Shown: positions 12,133-25,300 of the stretch, one piece after another | How the letters are laid out: each line of letters starts with the position of its first letter | Position numbering within the stretch: position 1 is the first letter of the stretch | Source of the DNA: Manihot esculenta | Lineage: Eukaryota > Streptophyta > Magnoliopsida > Malpighiales > Euphorbiaceae | Reading direction: 5' to 3' | Length of the DNA: 64,000 nt | NCBI RefSeq assembly: GCF_001659605.2 | Contig: NC_035177.2 | Coordinates: 1,550,611 to 1,614,610 of the forward strand | The notes under the pieces: generated by a model | Told to the model about the DNA's origin: nothing | Databases searched by the model: none | Seen by the model: only the letters and a program-made list of their open reading frames with translations | Program-made: the position numbers and the translations under genes

Positions 12133-15100
12133 TAAACTAATGGGAAATCTTCATTTTGAAAATTAAAAATTATTTTTTAATTAAAATGAATTTAAAATTC
12201 AAGTAATGCAACTAATATTATTATTTTAAAAATACTTTTTCTAATTCTTATATTCATCTTGAATTGATTAAAATTTAAATCTATATTTTAAACTTATAAA
12301 ATAAAATATTAAATAAAATATAAATCAATAGATAAAAGTATACTATATTGATTAAAAGGCTAATTGGATGGAAAATAAAAACAAAAATTTTTTTTAGTTA
12401 ACTGAATATTATATTTAAACAATTTAATTTTAAATTAAATACCTCAAACTTAAATAATTGTATCAAACCATCCATGTCATTCCTGTCCACATATGCAAAC
12501 ATTGAAATGGAATAATATATTAGATCAAATTAGCACAAATAAGCAATATTTTATTTTCTAAATTAATTTTGAGAGTTAAATACAACTACTATTGATCTTA
12601 AAATTTTGAAATATTTAATCTAAAATTAGATTTCTTTAATATAATTATCAGTTAATATTGTTTTTTTTTAATAAGTGGTTGAATTAGTGGGGTGAAATTA
12701 TTAATGAGAGAAATTTATTATTAAAATTTAATGAATGGAATTGATTATCTGAATACCGCTTTTGTGAATTAATTTCATTATTATATATGAGTAGAAATAC
12801 TGTGAAATTAGTAAATAAAAAAAAAACTTGAAAAGTAGCATGCTGGTGTGAATGTAAATACAATATTAGTGAAATCAATTGAAAATTAGACATGACAAAC
12901 TTTAACCGTTCAACAATCCAATAGATATAATTATATATATATATATATTTTTTAAAAATAATTATTTTTATTAATGAAATTGAAAAATTTTAAAAATCTA
13001 GAAAAACTAATAAAAAAATGGGACTATATATAATATAAATTTCTTAATAAATATAAATTTCTTAATAAATAAATAGACAATTATCGCCTGATTCAAGATA
13101 AAAAACTAATAAAATCTTTATTAAAATAGAAATTTACAATCATAAATAAATTTACCAAACTCTGAGTAATTTTCTTGCATAGATTAGTCAATTCAAAAAT
13201 TTACGAAAGGTAGTTACCCCATATATTAGACTGCATACTGCCATGTGACTAGTCAAAGAATACCTAGTATAAAAGCCTATGTGGAGTCATGTAAGAAAAC
13301 ACCAAAACTAATGAGCTGAGATTAGTTAAAAACTTCTACATTCATATGTATTTCATTATACTACTAACCAGTGCCCTCGTAATGCAACGAGGATGAAGCT
13401 TCCTTATGTGAACTACTATGAGGATCATAAACACTCGGCCCGATTTGATTAAAAAAAAAAAAACTTTGCATTCGCAATAGTTTGTGACGGAATATATATT
13501 TTCCTTATCAAATGAATAAATTTTTGCAATTTCAAAAGTTTTAGAAAAGTGTACAAGCGTTTCCGTGTAAAGAAGTATCAGAAATATCAAAAACAAATTG
13601 AAACAAATTACTAGTACTAGAAATGGCATGGATAGGTATAGGAATATCCAAAATCTGCCAACATTCTATAGCCACTAAGAATTCAATAATGTAATGTTGT
13701 CCTCCTCCAAGCCATACACAAGCCATACACAATACTATTAACTATTAGATCCACTCCTATATTTAAAGAATTTTACTTAGAAGGAAGAATACTACTAACT
13801 CATACCCAACAAATATATAAATTATTAACTATAGAAGAATACAAAAATTTGGTTCAAAAAATATATAAATTATTAGTTAGTTAATAAATTAGAAGCAAAA
13901 AGTAATATTATAGAGAACTCTTTCAGTTTTTCTTTCATTTTCGACTGAAAACTCTCTCAGAACCGTCGTGTTTTGCTGGTCTTCTCCGCCTTTAGGATAG
14001 GAAAGGTCCTTCGACTTAGCTTCTTCTTCTCCTCGCTGGCCATATAGCCTTAGTTCCTTTATTGTTTTTGTGAGATATAAGACAAAAGTATTTTGTTTGT
14101 TTTTCAAGAATAAAAAATGTGGCTATGTTAAGCATACAGATGTTTTGCATGGATGCCAAAAAAAAATACATCAATGCAAATAGAAAAGAGTTGGCATTTT
14201 AAGATGAATACTCTCATTCTTGTGGAGCTTTTGATTTTGTAATTCATGGTATATTTGGACTATGAAATTTATATTTTAATTTGTACTTAACATGTGATTT
14301 AATACATGACTAGTGAAACAAATATGGTGGAGATCTTGTCACTTGTATGTTTAATTCATCCATTGAAACCATGGGTATTTTAATTTTTCTTTAATTTTCT
14401 TTTTATTTTTGGCTTAATATTCAAATCTATAGGCTCACATGCAAAGGAGATTTATTAAATTTGTTGAAGTTTGAAGTTCTAGTGTGAGTTCAAATCTTTG
14501 CTTTGGGGAGGTTTTAAGTATGAATCAAGTGGTGGGACCTCTTAGAGTAGACCTCCAAGCCTCTTCAAGTTTGGCTTTCCTCAGGCTCTCAGAAGTTGGT
14601 GAGAGTAGCCTCACCTCCTCTTAAAACCTATTCTTTTTAGGTTAGAGCCTAAAACTATATGCATTTTATTCTAGTCACTTACTTCTTAGCTTATCATTGC
14701 TTTCATATTCTAAAGGAGATCTAAAAACTTATTAGGAGCCATGGTTCATTAATTGGTAACTGGGCAAATCTCCAAACAGAAAGGAAAAAGTACTAACAAA
14801 ATAAAACTAAAAGTCTAAAGATTTACAAGGCCTAGCCCGAACCCAATCCAATTCTTTAGAACCCTAACCCACACCCACGCAAACCCAACTAGAAGAAGGA
14901 TATGGAGAACCTTTTCAATCGCTGGCTCTTCACCAGCCATCAAGGATCAACTTAACAGTTCACTCTATTTTTGGCACTCTATAAGCATGGAAGGCACTTG
15001 TAAAATCAATGATGCCCAATACAAACCAATGGACCCAGAAGTGAAGGTTGTACTTCTTGGGAGCCTCACCAAACTCATCAAAGAATAAACAAACTAAAAA

Positions 15101-16330
15101 GCAGAGGCTCATCTCTTACCTTTTCACCTAAAACTAGTTCATTTGAGCTAAGGAAAATAGATAAGTCTGCCAAATTCTAAAAAGAAACTAATCCTAAGCT
15201 AAGGAGGACGAGAGCGTACGCCCAAAAAATAAAATAAAAAACTACATGTACCACAATCAAGAAAGGGTTGATAGTCAGAGCTCTATACACAAACCAGTGT
15301 TTGAGAGTAGCCAATCACGACTCGTCGCCTTGTACCAACCTCAAGAGGTGCCAACCGCAGAAAATCGAGACCCCCTCACCAATTGTCTTCTCTCCAACAG
15401 AAATAGAATGAATTAAAATCGAATCAAATTAAATAAAATTAAAATTAAAATTTTAATATTTATAAAAATTAAATTAAATTGATTCAGTGTGATTCGATTC
15501 AATTTAATTGATTTAAATTTTTAATAATTTTTATTTTTTATATTTTATTTTTAATATTTTAAAATTTAATTAAAATATTTTAATTTTAATATAATTTAAT
15601 TTTTTCATATTATTTTTAATAATATACTATTATCATTAATAAATTTGATTTAATTTTTATTTATTTTTTTATTAGAATCGAATCAAAATAATTAAAATTT
15701 TAAAATTAAAAATCAAATAAATCGAATCGAAATAATTAAAAATTTTAAAATTAAAAATTAAATCGAGTTAATTAAAATAAATAAAAAATTAAACTAAATT
15801 TTTAAATTAATTTAATTTAATTAATTTTTTTAATTATTCAATTCGATTAATTTTTTCATTTAAATTAAATACGTTTTTGCTTAGAATGCAATAAAATTGC
15901 AATTCAAAAAAGTTATACTATCCTTACAATAATATTAATTACTATTATTATCATTATTTAAAACCCATTATTAGCTCATATTGTAATTAAAAATGAATAA
16001 AAGAAAGAGAGAGAGGGGGTAGAGATGGCCAAGTAAAGACAAGTCTCAAAGTTGACAATGGAAGACAGTCAGACGAAGGAGGCAGGTGAAGTACTTTATC
16101 ACTAACTCACACCAGATCACAAATTTAAATTAAAAATTATAATTCCAATCTCATAATAATATAAATAATCAGGCAGATTGAAATGATTGATTGAATTATG
16201 TATTCACAAATCATTGATTTTGTTTGTTAGAGATTGATATAATCATCATCTAACAGTGACGGAGAGGAGAGATGTTGGAGAAATGATTGATTGTATTTGC
16301 AGAGATTGATCCCCAGAAGAAGAAGAAGCA
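12133..16330. other. AT-rich intergenic DNA before XEG113
   Basis: No coding region is supported. There are scattered short tandem repeats (for example AAGCCATACAC twice near 13710-13732 and a GA run near 15992-16014). Mixed-composition segments near 13900-14060 and 14470-15400 resemble old transposon debris, but I cannot classify them. The last roughly 100 bp should contain the XEG113 5' UTR. Confidence 0.5.
15405..15875. repeat. Decayed copy of the TCGGTT-rich element
   Basis: Same layout as 8171-8622: runs of TCGATTC/GAATCGA flanking an AT core with ATTTTTAATAATTTTT, and AATCGAATCGAAATAATT-like words. Most C/G positions have become T/A. It probably represents an older insertion of the same family. 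Confidence 0.5.
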
Positions 16331-19300
16331 ATGGGTGGAGGAGGAAATGGCATTTGGAGGAATGGGTGCCAGGAGGTCGCCAATACCAAGCCTTTGTTTC
16401 TTACGGTTTATGCCACCATCCTCGTCGGAATCCTCTTCTCTTCCTTTTATGTTTTCTCTGCCGTCTTCTCCGCCACTAAGTCCTCTCCTCTCTCCTCCAC
16501 TGCTTGGATATCCTCTCCTCCTTCGTCTCTCTCTCGTAAGCCCTCTTCTGTCTCTCTTCTCTAACTGATTAAAATTATGCTTCTCTCTCTTTCTGATGGT
16601 TTTTTTCGATTTCAGATGTTGATCAATCAGTCAACGCTTCTAATCAAGCTAAAGTAGCTGTCGGTTCCATTTCAACGACGTCGCCGCCTCCCAGCAGCAT
16701 TCAGAGAACACGCATTTGGGAAGTTCCTCCACGCAATTCGAAAATGCCTCCTATCGAGAAATTTAGACTCACAAAGCAATTGGTTGGGCAAAGGGTGAAG
16801 GACAATGTCATTATAGTCACCTTCGGTAATTATGCTTTTATGGATTTTATCCTTACTTGGGTTAAACACTTGACAGACTTGGGGCTTTCTAATCTTCTTG
16901 TTGGTAGGTTACCTTTGTTACTTTCAATCTTTAGACATTTTCTTCTTCAAACTGGATAGTACTTGAAAAATGTTGTTTCATAGGTGCTATGGATACTAAG
17001 CTATTAGAGGCTTTATACTGGAAAGGTGTCCCAGTTTTTGACATGGGAAGTCACATGAGTACAGCAGATGTTGGCTGGGGCTCACCTACCTTTCATAAAA
17101 TGGGGAGAGAAAAAGTTATTCTGATAGATGCTATCCTTCCTTTCGGCTATGAGCTACTCATGTGTGACACAGACATGGTTTGGTTGAAGGTATGCTCAAC
17201 TGTCAATTTCTTTTCTTTTTTTTTTTTGGGATCAAGCATCTTCACTTGAATATGTATATATCACATGCATGTGTTCTACTGGTTTATTGGTGTCTTTTTT
17301 CTGGTATGTTGGGGGTTTTTTTACAACTGCTGCAACATTCAATATTGCCTCCAAATAGAGAGGATTTTTCCTGATTGTCTTCATATGGAAGTGTCATTTT
17401 TTAATAAACTGAAAGCTCTTAGGCCTTCAGCATGCACATGCCTTGGTTGCAATTGCACTAGATGGCTTTATGTTATCTAGAAGTGTCTAGTATATTTAAG
17501 AAAGGGTAACTCTTCCTGAATTTAATTCTGTTTAATAGATTTGTGTTAGGGTCCTGCGAAATGGATCTAGTTATGGGTCTGTGGGCTAAGGAATCAGGTA
17601 GAAGGGAAGGATGAGAATAGTGAAAATTTAATCAGATTCATTAGAGAGAACACTCAAAGACTTTTGGAATTTTCTAACTGATGTTTGAGTTTTAACTACC
17701 TCCTAAAAATTAGAAACTTAGGAACTTAAAATAACACAATGGAGGCTAACCTCCTACAAATTAGAATTTGAAAATAACTAAACAAAACATGGAAATAACT
17801 AAATAACTAAACAGAACATGGTGACAACATTACAAGACCCATGATCTTTGCCACTACCCATTATTATGCATCAACCCATTATCTATGCCACTACCAACTA
17901 CTGAATAATTATCCAAGCGCAAACTCAAAATATTTTTAGGAACTATTCAGCAGTAGCTGGTCCGTTGCGACACCTCTCGGGTCATCATCTACTAAATCTA
18001 GCCAAAATAGTTTTTTGTATTGGTTTTTGAAATATTTCCATGTCAAGTTCGGATAGTCTTGCAGGAACCATAGTTGTGTTATGCCCTTCAGGTGAAATGA
18101 AGCTAGACTAACCTTCTTCTCTTCTAAAGTTTGTTAATGTTAGGAAAAAATGATCACATCTGCTGAGTCACCCTAAAGGATCCTCCTGTCCACTGATGCA
18201 GAGAAAATCAAGTTTGGTAAATTTTGGAACAATGGTACCACTACTTGAATTTTCAGAACCTGTGGAATCTGTTACTCTTTTGGCCTTTTGAGTGTGAGAA
18301 TGGCTACCAATTTCTGTGGGTTGTGCTAAATTGGCAATGTCACAAGTGAGAGCTTCTAATTTTGAATTTAATTCATTTTGCCAAGCCTTATTGGCTGGTT
18401 GCTCTTCTAAGAACAAGGTGAGAATTCAATCTAATTGTTGCCAGATATAATCCCCCATAACCCCTAGCTCTGATACCAATTTGTTAGGGTCCTGCAAAAT
18501 GGATCTAGTTATGGGTCTGTGGGCTAAGGAATCAGGTGGAAGAGAAGGATGAGAATGGTGAAAATTTAATCAGATTCGTGAGAGATAACTTGGATCTCTT
18601 GAATTGAGTACTCAAAGACTTCTGAAAATTTTTTAGCTGATTGTTATTAATCTACTGTCAACTTAAATACAAGTTGGAGTTTTAACAATCTCCTAAAAAA
18701 TAAGAACTTAAAATAACATAGTGGAGGCTAACCTCCTACAAATCAGAATTTGAAAATAACTAAACAAAACATGGAAATAACTAAATAACTAAACAGAACA
18801 TGGTGACAACATCATAAGACTATGATCTTTGCCACTACCCATTATTATGTATAAACCCATAATTTATGCCACTACCAACAACTACCGAATAACTACCCAT
18901 TATTGCATCAGTGATGAAGAATCTGTTGAAGTGGTGGTTTGCTAACAATATGGTTCTTTTGCCTGTCTCTAACAAAGTTTGTCATTGGAGAACTTTTGAG
19001 AAAATCAATAGTTGTATGGATGAATGCACTCTGATAGCAGCAATAAACTAATGTTTAGGGCAAAGCAGAGGGGCAAAGGGACATTTTCCTAATCTGAAAA
19101 GATACGCAAAATTACAATTTCCCACTCCCTTTATTTCTTTCATGGAAAATTTACTATTCAGTTCTTATAGTGTGGGAAACTCATTATTTGGTCCCTCAGT
19201 TTTGAAAAATACATTAAATTGTCTTCAAGGTTTTAAAAAATCTATTGATTAGTCATTCTATTAGTTTTAGCCATCAAGTTCTTACTATTTAGTTCTTGTG

Positions 19301-22300
19301 GTATGGAAAAACTCATTAGTTGGTCCCTCAGTTTTGTAAAAATATTTACTAATTGATCCTTCTATATTGAGGTATTTTAGACTTTTCTACAACACTTAAT
19401 AGCTCAAATTAATGAAGGACTAATTAGTAGATTTTTTAAAATGTCAGAAACGTTTTAATTTATTTTTCAAAACTGAGAGACTAACTAATAAGTTCCTTAT
19501 ATCACAGGGACCACATAGTAATTTTCCCTTCTTTAAATCTAATCTTTATGCTTCTGCTTTGTTTCATATACAATGGCCAATAATTCTTTATACACACTAT
19601 AAAATCAGAATAATAGGCTATTATCAGTAGCTTGTGTTCTTTTTCCCCATTTATTTTACATCATTTTATACCTTACTAAATTCTGAAGTGCTTTACTATT
19701 TCTGCTATGTTCCGTGAACAGAACCCACTGCCATATCTTGCTCATTATCCCGATGCAGATGTTTTAACTTCAAGTGATCAGGTTGTACCGACTGTTGTTG
19801 ATGACAGGTTGGACATCTGGCAAGAAGGTGAAGATTATATTAAACTAAAGATATATTTTCATGCCTTCTTTGATTGTACCTTGTATGCAGAGCTGTGCAG
19901 ACAATTGTACATGCTCACTCCTATAATGCACTGATTCATTGAATTGTCTCTTCTTTTCTTTATTCTTTGGTTGGCATGTCAAGCACTTCCAAAACATTTT
20001 TAACTCATCATGTTCTACCACTCTCTGCACCTGGTTTGGGCATTTGGAAGGGACTTTAACTTTGTTAAAGTCCATAGTAACTAATATCAAACACATTTTT
20101 TTTGCCCTTCATAACATATTAATCACCATAACTGAATGATAACTCATGTGGAATGTTACTTGTATTCTATTTGATAGTAAGAGCTAAACTGGTTTGGATA
20201 ATGCATCCCATTTTTACATCTTTGTGACAATAGGATCCATTGCAAGAGCATTAATGATCTTTGCTTCAAGTTGTGATAATGTTATCTTTCTGGAAAGTTG
20301 ATTTGGATGCTTTAACTTTTGCAGTTGATTTATACTCTATTCTTCTTCTGTGTATGCGTACATTGATGTCTCTTTATAAACAGAGTAAACTAGAGTGTAC
20401 CTTGATGGCCTTTTGATTTTCTGACTTTTCTCGTTGCTGGATTGGACTTTGGACACTAGCTATATGCAAAACAAGTGGTTTCACACAACCTCCTTCAGTG
20501 CTGTTAATTCTGTCTAAAATATTTGGCATAAGTCCAAGTTAAACATACTATTGCATTTCAGTTCAGTCATACACTTACTTTTATCATATTTCAAGGATGT
20601 TTGTTTTATCTGCTATGATTTCTCTACTATTAAGATTGTCCTTTGACAGTTGGTGCAGCCTACAATATTGGAATTTTCCACTGGCGGCCGACGAAGTCTT
20701 CAATAAAGTTGGCAAAAGAGTGGAAAGATATGCTTCTCGCTGATGACAATATTTGGGATCAGAATGGCTTCAATGATATTGTGCGGAAGCAATTAGGACC
20801 AGCTGTTGATGGTGACAGTGGACTTGCGTATGCTTATGATGGAAATCTCAAGCTGGGAATTTTACCAGCAAGTATATTTTGTAGTGGACATACTTACTTT
20901 GTCCAGGTAGAATTTTGGTAGTCTTGATAATTGTCTTATGGTACTTTGTGTGGTTTTGTTGTCAGTCATAAATTGTCTTGCTTGGCCAAGTAATAGTGGA
21001 TTGCAAACTGTACATCTAGCATATCCTGAGTCTACATTTTGGCAGGCCATGTACCAACAACTTAGATTGGAGCCATATGCTGTGCATACCACATTCCAGT
21101 ATGCAGGTACTGACGGAAAGCGACACCGGTTACGGGAAGCCATGGTTTTTTATGATCCGCCAGATTACTATGATGCACCAGGTAATTCTGTCCACTTGTG
21201 TTAATAATTTCTGCAAATTTAATGGTAAACTGTTATGGTCCTGGTTCACGTGCTTATTTTTATTAAATAAAATAAACTCCTTTTCTTGTGGAGGTTCTAG
21301 AACTTCTAATCAAAGTAAAAGTCTAATACAAGCAACCATTGGATCTAGGATAAGATAATAGAAAATATAATAAGATAAGATAATAGGAAATCTAAAAAGA
21401 AACTACTAGATAAATAAAAATTTGTTTATTGTGGATTTAGGCTGTCCATTATCCATAACATCACTCTTCTCCTCGAAACAGAGCTTGTCTTCAAGCTCAA
21501 ATGTAGAATATGCAATATGAAAGCAAATGATAGGCTTCCATACAGCTTCAGATTCAAGACAACGTTGCCTGTTACCTACTACTTTTCAAACCCGAGTGTC
21601 TAGATAAAAAATAATTTCACTTAAAATTAAATCAAGTTCTTTTAAAATATAATCTACTATCCCCACTCTTATAGGTCTCGAAATATAGGATGATAATGTA
21701 CCATTTGTGCCATCACACGATGGAAAGTCAAGTTTATCATTTTGGGGCACCATAGGTACTTCTATCTTGTTGACCAAAATTTGATTGGCTGCAGCTCGGT
21801 CTATCTTAGTTTTGGTTCATCCCCTTACTGAAGGCGAACCCTACTGAAGGTTCGAACTAGTTTAGAAATCTGTTGAGCTAAGTCATTCAAGCGTCCATCA
21901 AATTATTGCATGAAAGAATTCAATTTATCTTCTAGATTTGTTGAAACACCCATAACGACGCGACAGAAACACCCATAACGACGCGACAGGCTCTGATACC
22001 AAGTTGTTATGGTTCTGGGGCACGGATCGCGTCATTGAATGATTGATAGAAAATGAGCTCATTAGAGGAAGCTCTTAACACCTCATGACTGTGCGGTTGT
22101 CGAAACCGGTAAAAAATAACCTTTTTAGTTATCAACAATTTTATAACTGCAGATACTGGCAAAAGGATCGAATCCACAGAGAATTGATACTTACTTATTT
22201 TCCTTAACAAGACCGAGAAAATAAACTGAAAGCAAAATAAAAGGGGGGGTTTTGAGATTGATTCAATTAAACTAATAATGAAAGCAATAAAGTAAAGCGA

Positions 22301-25300
22301 ATAATTAAAGTAAAGGAATTCAAATATGAGAAAAGCTCTAGTTGAAGAATTGGATCCACTTCAGTTGTTGGGATTGATCATTGATACTTAGGTTCCTTTG
22401 TTTGATTCAATAAATTAGTTATGGAGATGGAAGACGCTTCTCACCACCATATCCCTCCTTAAGCATAAATTAATTAGGGAAAATCCTCTAACTAATCACT
22501 AATCAATAAGTTGCCAAGGAACGTCATTGGGCCTTTGGTATCTAACAACTGTCAATTGCATTAAGAAATAGAGAGACATAATTCTAGCTACCAAAACGCA
22601 TTGTGATATCGCTAGATTATGCAATTTCCTTAGTTTTTACACCAAGAGTTACTTGTGTTTGAATAATCCAAGCAATTACGGACTTAAAACTATCCTAACT
22701 AACAAATTATTACCTTGCAATCAAGATTCAATTGGCCTTATTGATCTAAATAACAAAGCAACAATGGAATTAAGCATGAAATTGCATAAATATTGAAAAA
22801 CAAAAGATAAACAATGTATGTTCAGATCTCCCAATCCATAAAACAACTAAAGTTTCAACCAATTTTCAACTAGAAAAAAGAGTTTCAGCCACTCATGGCT
22901 GAAACAAAATCAAAAAAATAAAGAAAAGACGAAGAGAAGAAGGAGGTGCGGCAGCTTGGAGTGAAGGAGAAGGAGTGGCCGAATGTCCAAGGGTTGAGAA
23001 GTGCGGCTCCTTAAGGTGGTCTTTATATAGCTTTCATGTGTTGCCCTAGCTCTTCCTTACTGCCCAAGTTACTGTCCTTGCCGCCCAAGTGTACATTAGT
23101 GAGGTGGAGCCTCTTTTTGAATTTTGAATTTTGAATTTTGAATTTTGAATGTGCAAGACTTGGGGGGCAAGTATGTCTTCTTTGGCTTCCTTAACAAGCT
23201 GAATTTTGAATTTCAAATTTTGAATGTGCATCTTCTTGAGATTTGGCTTCCTCAATAAGGAAAGAGATTCTTGAAGATTTGAAATTTGAATTTCAAATTG
23301 CTCTGCTGACTGCACTTTCCTTATTTGTCACTTTCCTTATTTAACACTTTCCTTAATAAGTTGGATCTTGAATTTTGACTTTTGAATGCTCTTGGAGATT
23401 TGAAATTTGAATTTCAAATTACTTTCCTTGTTTATATCCTCTTTAGTTGCAACTTGGCATGCTTGCTCTCCTTTATTCCATTTTAAGCAGTTTTAAGGGC
23501 ATTTTCTCCAAATTACCTCTTTATACCATTTTCTGCAGAATAAGATCAAAATCACAAAATTAGGCAGAAAAAGTGTAAATTAACATCAATAACATAATGA
23601 TAAAATGGTCTAAATTTGGACTAATCACCTCAATAACTCACAAAAGAGAGAGTCTCAATCTCATAATTCTTAGCATAATCTACTTGTTTTTATTGAATAA
23701 AATAAACTCTTTTTATAGTTGAGGTTCTAAAACTTCTAATCAAAATAGAAGTCTAATACAAGCAACCATTAACAATTAGATCTAGGATAAGATCACAAAA
23801 AATATGATAAGATAAAATAATAGGAAATCTGAAAAGAAACTACTAGATAAATAAAAATTTGTTTGTTATGGATTTAGGCTATCCATTATCCATAACATAA
23901 ACATATTTCTTTTTCATTCGGGCTATTATTGTGACCAAATAAAGCCTTTGTCCATAGAATAGTTCAATCTGAAGTTCACCCAAAAAACTGGAAGTCCACC
24001 AGGATGCTTTTACTAGTGTCATCACAGATTGACATATTGATGCATGTAGTTTGGCATCCATTTCAAGTGAATGGTTGAAGATTTTCATTTCATTAGAAGA
24101 TATCAAGTATCAACTTCATCTTTTCTGCAAGTGGTCTCATGTTCTCTCTTATTTTAATGAAAAGGAGCCGTATATTTCCTTGCCTAATTGCTCATGGAAT
24201 ATTTCCATAGTGTTTAGTTCAATTCTATTATTAGAATTATGTGGAATGCAATTGAATTCTAAATAGAATTCATTTCAAATGAATTTCACTGTTTGGTTTG
24301 ATAAAACTTAAACTACAAAATTCAATTGAATTCCTAATAATTTTTGTTTGGTTTCATTTCAAAATTGAAATTTATTTGTTTAAGTAATATGTATAGGTAT
24401 ATATATATATTCTATTATTGGAAAAATTTTATTCACAATAACTGTATAATAATTAACCACCAATAATGTAAACTCTCTAACAATGTATTGATAAAATCAA
24501 AATAAATAACATGAGAGTTATATTTGTGTGAACTCTTCTTTAAGAGAGTTTTCATTCCATTCAACCAATTCAAGAAAGTGAAGGTGCATCTATTACTTTT
24601 ATTTAATATTTATAAATAGTATAAAAAATTAAAAAATATAATTATTTATTAAAATTTATTTTAATCATTTATATTGTAATCATTAATATTTTTTAATAAT
24701 TTATTAATTTTCTGTTATTTATTTAATTAACTAGTAAAATAAATGATAATTGAGAGGAAAAGTTTTATTAGGGGCATTTTAGTCCACAAAATATTATTAT
24801 GTAAGTTTTGTGGAATTCATTTCAAATTCCATCAAAATTTGAATAGGGAATTCAATTCTAGAATTGAATTCTAATTTTTCTGCAAAACAAACACACAAAA
24901 CATGAAATTCAACAAAATTTTAGGAATTGGAATTGAACCAAACATAGCATTCAACTTTCTCAGCAACCAAGTTCATGCCATACTGTCAAGAACCAACACT
25001 AGATAAATAGCATTTTGACAAGACATCTGATCGCAGCATTTGACCTGCTGTTTTTTAATGGTTAAAGTTTTTTCCATTTATGAAAAATGTAACTTTTTAT
25101 GGGAATTAATGCAGGGGGGTTTCTGTCATTTAAGCCATCTATTCCAAAGAGTTTGTTACTAGATGGGGAGCACAACCTTGAATCCCACTTTTCCCTTATT
25201 AATTACCAGGCATGTCTCCCTAACTTTTTCACATCTATAGTGCTACTTCTTTCCATACTGCCTTGTTGATACTTTATGTTGTTATGAATTTGTTCAGATT

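Noticed and set aside
18908..19060. Possible coding-like stretch (MKNLLKWWFANNMVLLPVSN) after the intron 3 LTR element
   Set aside because: A short frame with no partner exons and no family recognised, and it sits between two transposons. It may be a gene fragment, but I cannot support it.
22161..22195. GGATCGAATCC resembling a tRNA B box
   Set aside because: No A box at tRNA distance and no cloverleaf is seen. The segment is part of the putative solo LTR.
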